Below, piece after piece: positions 49,921-62,266 of a DNA stretch of 64,000 nucleotides (position 1 is its first letter; every line of letters begins with the position of its first letter). This stretch comes from Mesodorylaimus sp. YZB2_4 (taxonomy: Eukaryota; Nematoda; Enoplea; Dorylaimida; Dorylaimidae), in assembly GCA_030248295.1 (NCBI GenBank), contig JASANH010000938.1, positions 1,240,001 to 1,304,000 of the forward strand, given 5' to 3'. A model generated the notes under the pieces. That model made no database searches. It worked only from the letters and a program-made list of their open reading frames with translations, and was not told the DNA's origin. Made by a program: the position numbers and the translations under genes.

Positions 49921-50319
49921 TTTTTATTTTTGTTGCGAATAGATCGCTCCGCTCTGCAGCCTAGAAGTCATTTCGCTTGGCATAAATTGCCGCTTCCAGC
50001 AGACATTTCTTACAAGTGGATAAAAGAGCGCGGGAAATACAAATTCAAAAAGTAAAACCGCTGAACTTTGCCTGGCTCGACCAAAGCCGCAGTCAGCCAA
50101 AAGTGATTCTATTAAACACAGTAACTAGTTACAGGAGTAAAAGCCAATAAGTACATTGCATCAATACACACTTGTCAGTGATCAATGATAAAGATAACAG
50201 GTAACTTCTCGAAGTGCTATGAATTCTGGGGCGATGTTCGTCGTCTGAAAATTACAAACCGTATTCAATTCAGAATCAGAACCAGACAGTCATAATTAAC
50301 AAAAATGTCAAATAATGCC
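49921..50319. other. Gap between EMG1 and the PLK4-like gene
   Basis: EMG1 promoter plus the 3' flank of the upstream kinase gene, both on the minus strand. No gene or repeat is recognised. Confidence 0.4.
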
Positions 50320-52770
50320 TTACTTGTCCAACAATACAGGAAAGCAATCGCAAGCCGCGTTCACGCCACACTCGGTCTCGCAAACTTGCTCCAACGCTCT
50401 AACTATTCGCAGAACCTGAAAAGGGAAGCACGTCTTGGAGGACACAAAAGCATTCATCATCGAGGCCATACCTTTTGAAAGTGTGCCTCCTCCAATCTCG
50501 TCAAATCAGCTTTCTTTTTATCTTTCGCCACGACAACGTCATCCGAACTGCCCTTTTTCATGGCGACTTTACCTAAAAAACCCCTTTCCTAATCATTGTT
50601 GTAAAGATACATGCTTGGAAACATACCGCCTGAAAACTTGGCGATGAAATCTCCGTTCTCCATATACGCGCATTGCACCATGTTCGAAATATATCGCACC
50701 TTGGCCATTGATCGGCCCCGAGCAGCCTGCTTATTTCTCGATGAGCCGGGTGAGCGAGGTGTTCGAGACGGGCCTGGGTCATTGGTGAATGGGGTTGGAC
50801 CATCGTTTTCGAAGGCTGATGGAATTGGCATAGGCAAGTTGACGTGCTCATGGTGACTTGTTCTGGACGGAGCTGGGGATCGTCGTGAACTTGGTGCACG
50901 AACGTTCGACGTTTGGAACGATGCCTGCGGAAGAGCTCGAGCTGACGCGCACGCCTCGGGCGATGGACGTAATGGCATTACTTGAGGCGGCCGGCGCAAA
51001 GGGACGAGGCTAAAAGGCATGATTTAGAAGTTGTACCGCCTCGATAAGACTACAGTAGTCCTCGACTTACCATTGTTGCACGTTGGGAAAGGGTCGGGGA
51101 ATAGGTCGTTCACGAGACACGGCTCGACGGGGTGGATCAGGCTATAAAAAACACCATTGGGCAAACCAGATTTGTTTTCATAGAATCATAACTTACGATT
51201 GAACTGCCAGTATGCTGCGTGTCGAACCCGCTGTCTATCGATGCCAATCTCTGAAACACAAACCCTTAGAAGTGAACTAGAGGTAAACTAATTATACACA
51301 TGCCTTACCTTCCGTTGAAGATACTTCATAAGGAAGGGATCTTTGGCAATGGCTGAAAAGTAGCAAATTTGGTTTGGGTCAAACCGAAGTCAAGTTCAAA
51401 AAACCTTACATTTTACTGCCATTCTCTGATGACCGTCTTTGCACAACAAGTTACGAAGCAAAGTCTCCGCTTCTCTAGAAATACCATTCGGGATATGAAC
51501 GTCAAATTTAGAAGAGCATGCATCATTCGCTTTTCCCGGTGGACCGCCAAAAAGCATGCTGAATAAAATGCATCCCAAGCCATAAGCATCGACTTCGAAG
51601 CTGTACGGAATGTTCAAGGCAACTTCACTAAAAATAAAACAGACCAAAAGTGGTTCAGCGGACAGACTGGGCTATCGATGCACTTACGGTGGCATGTATC
51701 CTGGTGTTCCGCAATACGTCGTATTCCTTTGACCGTCTGTAAGAACCTCTGTTGCCAAGTTGAAATCGCAAATTTTCTGAAAAATGATGTATAATGTGGT
51801 TACTGAAGCGTCTATGGAATTTTAAAAACTGACAGCCGGCCCAAACTGTACTGGCGGAAAAGCCAAGGTGAACTTAGGAGATCCAAGGATCACTTTGAAT
51901 AAGACAGAGCAAACACATGAGAACAGAGCGGAGAAAAACTTACCACGGAGTTATCATTCGCGAAACAAATATTTGATGGCTTCAAGTCTCGGTGTAGTAT
52001 TGGATTCCCGATGACGCTTCCGTCTCGATTAGTTTTTACCCGATGAAGGTATAGAACCCCTTCGACCACCTGACGAAATATCGAAGCAGCTAAATAAAAA
52101 AGCCAGTGTTCTGTCAATGTCAAAAGAAAAAAGGTGACAAGCTTACCCATTTCTTCGGATAAAACTCCAAGGCGTAGACGATGTTCTAGGTCGCCGCCGG
52201 GGCATAATTCTAAGGCAATATAAACGCGACTTCTGTCGTGGAAACATTCGTACATCTGAAATACATATAGTAAAAGCGATGGCATGAGAAGCAGCGCGTT
52301 TCTGGATTGGGCACCATGCTATTCTTTAAGCCTATTTATGAACAAAATCTATGCTTCACCTCAACAATTCGAGGATGCATCAACCTCGAATGAATACGAA
52401 TTTCATCCAAAACACGCCGCTCATAACGGTTTTGCAAAATATGCTCTTTCTTCATGACTTTCAAGGCAACCCGACGCCGAGCTTGAACATCAATGGCCTC
52501 GTAGACTTCTCCAAATGCTCCTCTTCCAATAATAATGAATTTCTCGCGGTCGTCCTTGCAGAGTTTATATCGCTAAACAAAAATTATGTGGAGACCTAAA
52601 TTTATTAAAAATAAGTCTATAGGCACAGAATGCCGGTGCCTCACCTTGATCTTGTTTTCTGATTTTTCGCCACAATATTTGTTCAATTCCGTTTCAAAAT
52701 CCAGCGCGCGATTTCGTGGTTGCTGGGGGGCGTAGAATTCGTCCAAATCATATCTTCGACGATCAGCCAT
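50320..52770 (-). CDS. PLK4/SAK-like protein kinase with DFN in place of DFG
   Basis: From MADRRRYDLDEFYAPQQ (52770) the frame runs through about a dozen exons to VLLDKstop. The kinase domain follows a 45-residue extension: GRGAFGEVYEAIDV (glycine loop), RVALKVMKKEH (ATP lysine), EIRIHSRLMHPRIVEMYECF, YLHRVK...NPILHRDLKPSN (catalytic loop), KICDFNLATEV, YCGTPGYMPPEVAL and DAYGLGCILFSMLFG. The exons up to YCGTPGY resemble SAK/PLK4, the centriole duplication kinase. The magnesium-binding DFG reads DFN. The C-terminal part (AKVRYISNMVQCAYMENGDF, IAKFSGG) may be a single polo-box-like module, not the three of classic PLK4. Two Ser/Pro-rich stretches lie between. Family assignment is moderate. Confidence 0.65.
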
Positions 52771-53102
52771 TACTCAAGAATTGATAAAACCATGCCCAAA
52801 TTTGGGAGCTGTAAAAACCAACGCTTGCATGGTTCCTTCGAACCGCGCACACTTGGGACATTGATAAATAGGTTAGAAGACTACTTATAACATTTTAAAT
52901 ATTGTTGGCGGCAGGCTATGAAGTGACGGACAGTGGAGTTGTACAAAAAAAAGCCTTCAGCGAGTTTAAAATGACGTTCTTAGTCAACAATTCGAGTGCC
53001 GTGCTGTGATGGCAATAATGGCAGTGTAATGTTCAATCGCAAGACCATGTCCGTTGTCCCATTAGTGGTGACTGCGACTGTCGGGCGACAGTAGTGTCCG
53101 CG
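52771..53102. promoter_or_regulatory. Head-to-head promoter: PLK4-like kinase and LIM gene
   Basis: About 330 bases separate the reverse kinase start codon from the forward LIM start codon. No TATA box is seen. A shared bidirectional promoter is likely. Confidence 0.45.
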
Positions 53103-53642
53103 ATGGCCAAGCAGTTTTCGCCGGGTGCTAAATGCATCAGGTGCAAAGAGACGCTGGGTTTGCGAGCTCTTCAGGTGGGCGAGATGTATTTTCATCGAGA
53201 CTGTTTCAAGTGCTGCGGGTGCAAGCAACAGTTGGAGATGCGGTTTCACGAGGTCGAGGACAAACAGTATTGTCACAAGTGCTTCATGGAGCAGTTCGCC
53301 GCCAGATGCGCTGGTAAGTAGTCGTGGACTGGGCTGGGAGGAGACAGCCTTTCCCTACCGGGCGGGCTCTGGTCCACCGGGGTTGGGGTGAGAATGGCCA
53401 AGCAGCGGTTCCCTGTTCCAGAATGCAAGAAGCCATTGGATGGGACTTTGTGCATCGTCATGTTGGACAAGGAGTATCATCAGCAGTGCCCCAAGTGCGC
53501 CAAGTGTCGTCGATCGCTGTCTGGTGGTCAATACTTTCCGTTCGAGAATCAGGCCTACTGCCTCGAGTGCCACTGGCAAATGCGCATTGGCTCGGCAAAA
53601 CAGCCCAAGGCTCCTTCTGCCAGGCCCAAGTCTCCCAAGTGA
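53103..53642 (+). CDS. Small two-LIM-domain protein
   Basis: Two exons (53103-53313 and 53422-53642) join in phase to 143 residues. LIM1 is CIRCKETLGL-H-RDCF-CCGC...YCHKC, and LIM2 is CAECKKPL...H-QCPKCAKC...YCLECH; all zinc ligands are present. A short basic Ser/Pro tail (KAPSARPKSPK) ends the protein. It is LIM-only, so it is probably a scaffold for actin or transcription partners. I cannot place it in the CRIP, LMO or testin/PINCH-type groups. The start is the ATG after GTGTCCGCG. Confidence 0.9.
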
Positions 53643-54179
53643 TACGAGTGTCAGTCCGAGTTGGCGCGTCCTGTGAGATACGAGTTCTAGTGACCTGTGA
53701 TGCGTGTCTTGCGATCTTTGTATCTCGTCCAATGAGAGGGACGTTTCGGAAGGAAGCTGATTTCACAGAGCGATGTGCCTTTAATTATAATGTTGCGGGC
53801 TGGTTTGTGGTGGGGCACCTGGCGGAGCTCTATCCGTTTCGCCCAGTGACAGCAGGGACATCTATTGCAGTCGGATAACGGCTCGCATGAAACCACTGAC
53901 CAGTATCTCTGATTCGATTGTGTCTGAGACGAAACTGATTTTGCATGGCACCCAGGAGAGAAACGTCGATGCCGTAAACGGGCAAGTCTTGGATCGTAGC
54001 CGCCTTGCTTGCACCCCTGGCGGTGGGCGACTCTCTATTCATCCCTCCAGGGTAGACAAACAAGGGAAGGCCATAGAGGGGATGTAAGGCATATCCGGCT
54101 TCTCTATGACTGGTTAGGACGATGCAAAGTGGGCAAGCATGAGCCCCAGAGGGCTGAAGGCAAGACGGGGTCCACGAAC

Positions 54180-54345
54180 CCCTAGCCCGCGGGGGAAGCG
54201 ACGCTCCGCCTGAACGACCAGAAGACTGCGAAGTACCAAAACTCTGGGGCGTGGTCGAATCAGCGTCCTTGGCACCATCAAGACATGGTAGAGCGATCAA
54301 GGCCGAAGGCGCATGGACGACGAATCAGGGCTGACAGGTTCGAAC
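54180..54345. repeat. Dispersed repeat family B, copy 2
   Basis: Partner of the copy near 31.1 kb: GGTCGAATCAGCGTCCTTGG, then GCGATCAAGGCCGAAGG, then ACAGGTTCGAA. Confidence 0.5.
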
Positions 54346-54594
54346 ACTACTGTATGCACATAAGCCTTTTCTTCCCTACTCTGCCCTGGACTCCTGTAAC
54401 CCTGGAGCCGGTGGCCAATGGCGATTGGGAGGCAAAATTGATGCGCCTTGGCTAGGAAACGTCGACCACTCATCCACTCCATTTTTTTGTCCCGCCAACC
54501 TCGATCGGGCCCCTTCTCCCCAACCCCTGCCAGGCTTGGAAGCACTCCATCCTGATTTAACCCGAGGCGATTGTAACCAGCAGCCCTGGCGGTT

Positions 54595-54755
54595 GGGAGT
54601 GCTCGATACGCTCCTGTGGCTGGGACGTCAACCTCTTCGATTGATGCTTCTAGGTCAGGTATAGCCGCGAGACTTACCTCTAGTCGGAGTTTCTCGCTCA
54701 AAGACTTCGGCATCGACCGCCTCCCGCCGCCTGGGTGCGCTGGTTATACGATCTT
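54595..54755 (-). repeat. Dispersed repeat family A, copy 6 (reverse)
   Basis: The reverse complement reads ACCAGCGCACCCAGGCGGCG, GTCTTTGAGC, GAAGAGGTTGACGTCCCAGC and GGAGCGTATCGA in the same order as copies 3 and 4. Confidence 0.8.
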
Positions 54756-55734
54756 CAGTTGAATGGGTGCATTCCCCATTATCGCAAGGATAGCACATAA
54801 AATCATCGCCTCCGACGCGTACACTCAAAAAAAACAGACCACCTCCCCCTCGCTTTGGGGCTGCACTCCTGAAAGCGGCTGGCAGAAAGCAAATGTTCGC
54901 GTGCCTGGTGTGGCAGAGCGTGTTGTGACCATTGCCGCTTGGGGGCGCCTGGAATTCTCAGGGGTGTGGTTAGGGCTGTTGGCGCGGCAGGGCATTATAA
55001 GAACAGGCTGCTGGGTAAGATTAGGGCTCTCCCTTCGAGGGAAGCCATCCCTCCATGTTGTCCACCACATTGGCGAAACTGTGGGGCGGCCAGGCGCCAA
55101 GCCAGGGACTTCGATTAGCTTACTCTCAAAGGGCCTTTGTGGCCGTCGTTTCCTTCGGTTCATACTGGAAAAGTTCAGGCGTTGACTCCGGGGCAGGTAC
55201 CTGGTTTGTCTGCGGAATTGTCTGTGGCTAAGATCTAGGACTGCTGAGACATGGTCGTGCATTGTGCTTCGTAAAGGACCCTCTGGTGTTGACTGAGTCT
55301 TTACTGCGCCATCGACAGTGAATCTATTCGCCAGCGTAGGCATCTTGGGACCGAGTGCATTCGACTAGCAGCCAGGCTAGTGTACCATTGCACAGATCAG
55401 TGCAGGCACCCTTGCGAGGCGCGGAAAAACACGCCTGAGGGGTTCGTCCAGGAATCAGAGCCTCAGTGATCGATACTCTGCAGGAATGAGCCTTCCCACC
55501 AGGATTGGGCTATCAAAGACCTTGGACCGCTCGCTTGTAATATCAGCCCCAACCCGCCGGCACAAGAGCGAAGGAGGTCTGTCGCACCCTCAAACTGCAA
55601 CATATATTTGGGCTGTGCCTCGGGTGGGAAAGGTCAGGTTAACGTGAGAAGACCCTCGTTTAGACTACACTAGGTTGGAGGCATGCCGGCCTGATTTTCG
55701 TGATGGCTGTGCGAGCCGTGTGACCAGCGAGCGT

Positions 55735-55860
55735 GGCAGAGGTCGGAGGGAGAAGAACGAGCAAGGCAAGTTCTGCCGCTGAAACATCAACCCGAGGGAT
55801 GGACGTCTCCCAGCCAGGGAAGATCGATTACTCTCCCACTCGCCTTGGCCCGCTAGCTGT
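55735..55860 (+). repeat. Dispersed repeat family A, copy 5
   Basis: Carries AAACATCAACCCGAGGG, GACGTCTCCCAGCCAGG, GAAGATCGATTACTCTCCCA and CTCGCCTTGGCC. Confidence 0.7.
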
Positions 55861-56374
55861 GGGCTGAAGCTGCCAGTCTTGAATGTCAGCAGAGTTCGAG
55901 TGGTTGGGACCTGAACGGTTGGTTCCTCATCCTGACCTGTTGCACTTGCTCCAAATGTTGGAGCCCCGCTTGAAACCCTTCCGTCCATGGATTTACCGCT
56001 ACATGCTACCGTCTGCTACCCTCCCACCTTGACTAGTAGGATACCGTTTGTCGCCCAGTTCGCGGCAGGCTCTCGTTGCAATGAGGGAAACAGAGCTATC
56101 CGCCTTGAAGGGAAAACAGAAGCAAATGGGTCCGCTAAGGGTCTTGTGAAAGAGTACCACGATTTTCAGTCGAAGGCCGGACCGACCCGATACATGCTGG
56201 CCTGTTGACATCCTCCAAGCAGCCCCCACCAAAGACTTTTATTAATTATGACCAAAAACTGCAGTAAGACTATCTCCATCCGATGTACCCGGCCAACAAG
56301 GAACAGTGACGAGGAAAGCAAGCAAACTGACACAGAAATCGTAACAGACAGGCACTACAAAATGCTAACTTCCT

Positions 56375-57876
56375 TTAGACAACGCGTCGCACTTCGAAAA
56401 ATCGTTTCAAATAATAAATTTGCCCTAAAGTCATAGCTAGTAAAACCAACGCCTCGAAAACGGCCCAAAGAACGACGCGAGAATTGGTGCTTTCATTAAC
56501 TGAAAAAGTGACGTCAAGTCAAGATTGGAATTACCGAAGGGAAGCCTCCTACCTGAGATTGGGACATCAGACCCCGCATAGCGCTCCCCTCCAGAACCTG
56601 CCCTACTCTAGCAAGCAGGCGCCGGTTTCACTATTGTTGAGGTTTCACCGGGGCCAGATTCCCACAATGCGCACAACTCCACTAGTTCACTTCAAGGGGC
56701 GCGAGGGAGCCAATACGAAAAATAACTCACTTGCTCGATGGACTCGTTCCCTCACTTCCATGTATTCCTGCTCGTGTTTGACAGCCGTCAGCGCCGTGGA
56801 CAGTTCACGAACCATTTCTTCCAATTTATTATGATCAGCTGAAACAGACAGAAACATTTATAATTTATGTATAACGACATGGTAACCGTACGAGGCAAAT
56901 GACTGGGGAGCTTTAAGCAGTCAAAACACGCTATAGACGGCTGCAACTGACTTTCGGGCCAGAAAGAGGCCATGTTGCAGAACAGAAGATGATATCTCGT
57001 CCGTTTATTAATCGACTTCTTCCAACCTATGCCCGATTCCTGAGTGTCCTCACTCACTGTAAATCCTCATTTGCATCCCCTTTAAAATCCTGAATTATGT
57101 CCCCGAAGTGACAAGCGAGGATATGCAATTTTACTGAACAGTGATGCTTACCATCAGGACTGCCAGTGGAATCTGTTCCAGGAGCCGAGGGAGCAGCTAC
57201 TTCCATAGAGAACATGACGATTTTTGGGGTCATTGTGGACATCTGATTGCTGAAGCAGTACGTGTAAATACCGTCCATATAAGCACTGAACGTGTATTTG
57301 CCAGACGATTCCCGTTCGCCCTTGTACACTTCCTTGTTGTCTGGACCCAAAATCTAAAAGAAGGCGGGATGAAAAATAGTTTCGAGTGCCAGAATTATGT
57401 TTGAGCATTGATTATTCGGCAAGACTGCAAAGATGAAACTGACAATTTTTGTGCTGCAACGCTGCAATTTTTGTAAGCTAAGCCAGGCATGAATAGTCAA
57501 AATGCGGAAAGAAAGAGGTAACAAAATTGGCCCAGAAAATCCAGATGGGTTTTTCTAAAAAAGATTCAAACCTTTGATTTCTGTTCCAAATTTTGACGGG
57601 TTGATTGTCAAGCCAAAAACGTGTTTTGCCGATCAAAACTCGCACATTCTAATAAAACAACATCATAATCATCAACATCGCAGTTACCTTGACATCGATA
57701 TCCAAAAATCCACCTTCAGCCACTTCGAACATCAAACTCATTTTGGTACCTGAAGTGACTCGATCGAAGAAGCACTGTTCTTCATTGGCATCCAAATGGA
57801 TGAAATAGGCCAGGACACTCGACGAAGAATACAAAATTGAAATGAGGAATAAATAACAAATGTAAATGCTCGCCAT
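56375..57876 (-). CDS. TMED2: p24-family cargo receptor, TMED2-type
   Basis: Four exons from [19 protein letters not shown] (signal peptide) to [15 protein letters not shown]. The GOLD domain carries [51 protein letters not shown] and [20 protein letters not shown]; both domain cysteines are present. A helical stretch ([34 protein letters not shown]) precedes a single TM ([20 protein letters not shown]). The tail with the FF and dibasic COPI/COPII signals matches human TMED2. It cycles between ER and Golgi in COPI and COPII vesicles. It is divergent to the RILPL gene. Confidence 0.95.
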
Positions 57877-58482
57877 TTCCTAAAAGTTAGTTGAATCTAG
57901 ATCCCAAAACGGTATTCTTCAATGACGATCGAAAAGAGAAGATTGGGCGGCCGTGTTGTCAAAGCATTTGCAACACGCATACCGTCCGCCACGTTGCGTT
58001 TTGTGATGTGGGACTATCAGCCAATCACGCAGCGACAATCGGGGCGCCGCGAGCCAATGGGAGCTGAGCAAAGTGTAAAGTAGCATAAAATGTTGTCATC
58101 CAGCTAATTTAATCGTACAAAACCTAAAAAATATGAATTCATTTGTTTTATCTTTATCTGCTTGCTCACACGACTTTGCGAGACGATATTACACTCAATG
58201 TCGAGCCTGGATCTGAAACTATATTGTACCGCCTGACGAAGCAGTGGTGATTCATGAAGTTCTTCCCAAGAAGGTTATGGGCGGTGTTCCAACTTGCGTA
58301 GCTGAGCAGCTTGCTGGGTTGGCCTACACTGGTGCAAGATCGGGTCACAGCCTTTGTCTTTGTTTAGAGAGCGTAGTCGTGGTGGTGCTTGCTCGTTTGT
58401 CTTGTGGTAAGGGAAGAAAAGAGGTGTTTTTTCGGAATTCAGCTTTGACTTTCTTCAGTGATAAACTTGGAGTATTTGCCGA
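57877..58482. promoter_or_regulatory. Head-to-head promoter: TMED2 and RILPL genes
   Basis: About 600 bases lie between divergent start codons. The part near TMED2 has two CCAAT-like boxes in CAGCCAATCACG and GAGCCAATGGGAG (about 58017-58060). No TATA box was noticed. Confidence 0.5.
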
Positions 58483-61400
58483 ATGGTAGCCGAAGAAAGT
58501 GAGATGAGTGCCGACTCTCCGAGCCGCCATGTGACCGTGGTGGATGTCTATGATTTGGCGTCAGCCATCGGAAAGGATTTTGAAAGGTTGATCGATCAGT
58601 TTGGATCGGATGTTATGACAAATTTGATGCCGAAGGTGGGCGTTTATTTGAATGCTACAGTCCTTTCGGCCATTTTACAATCTTTGTCATCCTTTTATCG
58701 GAGCTTATGAGTCTACTTGGCAAGTTTCAGGTGATATCAGCTTTGGAACTTTTGGAGGCGTTTGCGAGTCGAAATGAACGAGAAAACGAGGAGATAACTG
58801 ACCTAAAAACGACAGTGCAACGGCTAGAAGACGATAAAGAACAACGGATTGAATGCCGTAAGAAATTTGATAGAGTAAGTTCATAGCGAACAGAATCCAC
58901 TTTAAAGATTTCTTATCTTCCATGTGTTGCAGGAGCTTGAGCAAATCGAAGAGAACTACAGAAATGAGATTAAGCAACTATGGGACATGGTTCAGCGATT
59001 ACAAGACGAGAATAAACGATTGAACAGTGCTTTAGAGCAGAAGGATCAGCCGCCCAGTCCCACTTTCGGTAAGCAATTCTTTTTAGATTCTATTCTATAA
59101 AAAGCTGTGTTTTCTTTTTAGCGATCAAAGAGGACGACCTAACAATGATGTTAACTCTGCGCGAAACGGTCGATCATCAGCGTGAGCACATGAAACAGGT
59201 GGATCAAGAATTTCGTGCCAAACAGCAGGAGTTTGAGAATGTAAGTCCGTGGTAGTTTTTTGCTTCCTCGATTCTACGTATTACGCCCGAGATTTCCGTG
59301 ACTCTAGGGTGTACGATTGTGAATGCGGGGTTTCCTTGCCAGTGAAAAGGTTCATTGCTTTGGTTGGGCGAGCAGAGGAGTATAAGGACCTTTTTGGTCT
59401 CTGGTTACCCTCATTTTGTAACGATTGCTTCCCACGCAAAGTGCATTTCACTCGAATCAACCATGTTCGCCTTTCATTCATGAAGGCGGTTGGTGTTTTG
59501 AAGTAGGAGGCGATACAGCCATTGCCCAGTGTCACTCCTGGCGGGCAACCCGCAGCGTATTGATTTTAGATACCCGGGGGCCCGGGTAGTTGGTTGTCTG
59601 AGAACCGATAGCCAATTCTGCTCGGTTGGGGTTGTGCTAATGCACAATTTCATTTGGTATATGTCTCGGTTGCACAACCGCTGAGCGGAAGATGAAGCCG
59701 CGGGACTTTCTCACTTCATTTGGTCTTATTATGCTGTTGCTCGCTCGCCAGATGTTGGCCATACGTCCCCGGGGAGAGGGTCTTAGCCTGCTGTATCAGT
59801 CGATTTTTTCTTTTGTTCATCAGAATTAGATCATAAGGAATCGATTTGCGCTTACGTCTTTTAAACAACGTCCAAGAAAGGGATAAATGAATTTATATTC
59901 CTATTGTGTTCTTGTTTTTCAGGTGCAACTTCAATTGGAGAAATTGCAACGGGTCAATAAGGAATTGACTCGTAAGAATCATGCTGTTCAAAACCAGGGG
60001 CGAGAACTGGTAGAGGAGAAGGCCGAGCTGATATCGTTGTTGCAGCAACGTGATTACGAGATCGAGTTATTGAAGTTGCAGCTGGGCGAGACGGAGAAGG
60101 CCAGGAAGGATCTTGAGCAAACCAAGGTCAGTTGGGCCTGCTTTGCCGCATCAGCATGCAGTGGGATATTGCTCGCAGATTGTCTTTGTTGACGCATCCA
60201 GTCCTCGTCCTTGTCTTACCATTCGTGCATAGTACTACTGACCACGTGTGCTGTGGGGGCCGCTGGGCGATAGAACCGTGCTTTTGTAGGATGGGAAGAA
60301 GGTGAAAAGTGGTGAGTTTGTGGGCGACAGCGTGGTTGGCATATTTACCGATTTACAACAAGCCGTCCAGTCTAAGCTAACGTTGTCGGTGGCGGCTGCT
60401 TGCGCTAGAATCAACGCGGCTAGGAACCCTTCGGTGAGATGATGCTGCCCTTCGGTGTTTGTCCGTGCTGCCTGCCTAGTGGTGGTGTGGTCGATGAAAT
60501 GTGTGCGTGAACAAGCTCGCCATGCATGGCTGGTGAATTGCGCATCGTGTTCGTCTTGCTCGATGCGGCAGGAATGCATAGATTATCAGGCGGGTGGTAA
60601 ATGTATCGTCGTTTGAGAAAGATGCCCACGTGGACCACGCATGCTCTGGCGGTGTTGGCTGGGCAACACGCACTGGTGACAGTGTTTGCACATGTGACAC
60701 TGGCGTGTGCCATGTTGTCATAACTTGCGATTGGATTTCAGCTGGAACAAGAGTGCGACCGGGACAACGTGCCGCGGTTTACGTTGGCTGAACTTCGAGA
60801 AGTGTTGCAGGAGAAGAATCAATTGAAGGCTCGCGTGATGGAATTGGAAGAGGAGTTGGCGCAGTTGCGGCCACCCCTGGTACCTTCCCCGCAACCCCCT
60901 GAAAAGTGAGTGATAGCCAATGAAAATGGTCGTTTGTGTGGTAAAGGACACCTATTTTAGGCCTGACGAAGAGGAACTGGTCGTGTATGGGCCTATTAAC
61001 AAGGAGCCAGAAGAAAAGTTATACCCGTGGAAGTTCGGAAGGCGGGACTCGGGTGTGCGAAAATTGTAAGTGGGATTGTGTCGATGTGGGTGGGTGACTG
61101 GAATTCTAGCCTTGGTGGTCAGGCCCTGCCTGGTGTGCACGTATTGATTTGTTCAGTTGTTTGGGTGGCCTTGGCGAGTTGTGTCATCCTAGAGAGGCCA
61201 GTCACTGCAACCTACCTGGCGTGCGAGTCGATGGTTTCGGTGTGCTGCAGAGTGGTGGATTGTTGGGACCCTGGTTGGTTGTGCATTTGATTTGGTGCTG
61301 ATTATGTCTCGTTGTTGTGGTTGTTTAGTTTCAATCGTTTGTGGTCACCGAGGCGAGCCAGTCGCGAGTCTGAGGATATCGCCCGGCCGGAATCGAGGGA

Positions 61401-61814
61401 TTGGAAAAGCATGAAGTCAGCGGCCATGGAGTCGAGTGCTTGCGGGTCCTCTTGTGAGTATGCTTTGGTTGGCATGAAATCGGTTAGCTGTGGTGAATAC
61501 CCGGTGCGGTTTGGGGAGTTTGGTAGCTGGGAGTGGTGTGCACAACTGACCTTGGTTTTGTTTTAGCTTCCGCTTCTTCTTCAAGGACACCAGTAACGCC
61601 AGTAGTCCGCTACCACCACGCCACTCCCTCGCCGTCCCATCAGCGAAGGCAATGTGAGATTGGTTCAGTATTGCCAGATGGATGCTCTTCGTCTGAGAGA
61701 AATGCCAAATTGTCCTTTTCGTCGTTGCTAGCCGGGGATGAGTTGAGTGCGAGTCAGTATTTGTTGTTCGATGGGGCCTCGATGGCGGACGAGTTTGGGG
61801 AGTCGACCAGATAA
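58483..61814 (+). CDS. RILPL: RILP-like Rab effector (RILPL1/2-type)
   Basis: Exons from MVAEESEMSADSPSRHVTVV through about seven pieces to GESTRstop. The RH1 domain is DVYDLASAIGKDFERLIDQF, GSDVMTNLMPKVISALELLE. A long coiled coil follows (DDLTMMLTLRETVDHQREHM, LEKLQRVNKELTRKNHAVQN). The RH2 domain reads DNVPRFTLAELREVLQEKNQ, LKARVMELEEELAQLRPP, matching RILP and RILPL1/2. A Ser-rich C-terminus (RKFFNRLWSPRRASRESEDI) ends in a segment around SASQYLLFDGASMADEFG. RILP-family proteins bind phosphorylated Rab8/10/12 and dynein or myosin-Va partners and act in endolysosomal transport and ciliary traffic. The RH2 basic pocket residues were not verified one by one. Confidence 0.9.
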
Positions 61815-62266
61815 CCTTGACCCGCAGTGGATTCGATGACGCTTTATGGTATTGTATTGAGTTCCTGTCTGTGTGGCTGTTCGTTGCAGGGGAGCCTATT
61901 GCTGTTCTGTCTATCCGTTCTATGATAATCGAAGACAGCATGACACAGTTATGCACGATTCGTATTTGTATATTGATGTGCATTCGTAGTCTTATTAAGG
62001 CCATATTCGAGAGAATAAAGTCGACCAAGAAACTAAAGCGCAAAAAATGTTGTAAAATGCGAAACCTGACGCTGTGACTCTTCATATTGCGAAGTTTGAA
62101 TTGCCGCTCTTTTCAAATAAGCAGAAGCACGTGTGCAGATGGTGCGGGGTTTACGGTAACCGCTAGCAAAACCGGGTTTTCATCGTCGTTTCCATTTCGT
62201 ATTGTGATATTTCGTTGGAGGAAGGAGACTCATACAGCTGGTGTTCTGTTAAATCCGACTACAAAA
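61815..62266. other. Gap between the RILPL gene and CTR9
   Basis: RILPL 3' flank and CTR9 promoter, with no recognisable gene. The forward frame at 61817-62077 looks like chance. Confidence 0.45.

Larger units (their letters stand above)
53643..56374. other. Repeat-rich intergenic region, no intact gene
   Basis: This 2.7-kb region contains a family B copy (about 54180-54345), a reverse family A copy (54595-54755) and a forward family A copy (55735-55860). Its open frames are long for random sequence but show no domain and lie over repeats. A reverse AATAAA at 56238-56243 is the likely poly(A) signal of the TMED2 gene. Confidence 0.5.

Noticed and set aside
53830-54713. Two long reverse frames in the repeat-rich gap
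   Set aside because: They lie over dispersed repeats A and B and lack any protein domain.
61417-62085. 222-codon reverse frame overlapping the RILPL 3' exon
   Set aside because: It is antisense to the Ser-rich RILPL exon and has no recognisable domain.
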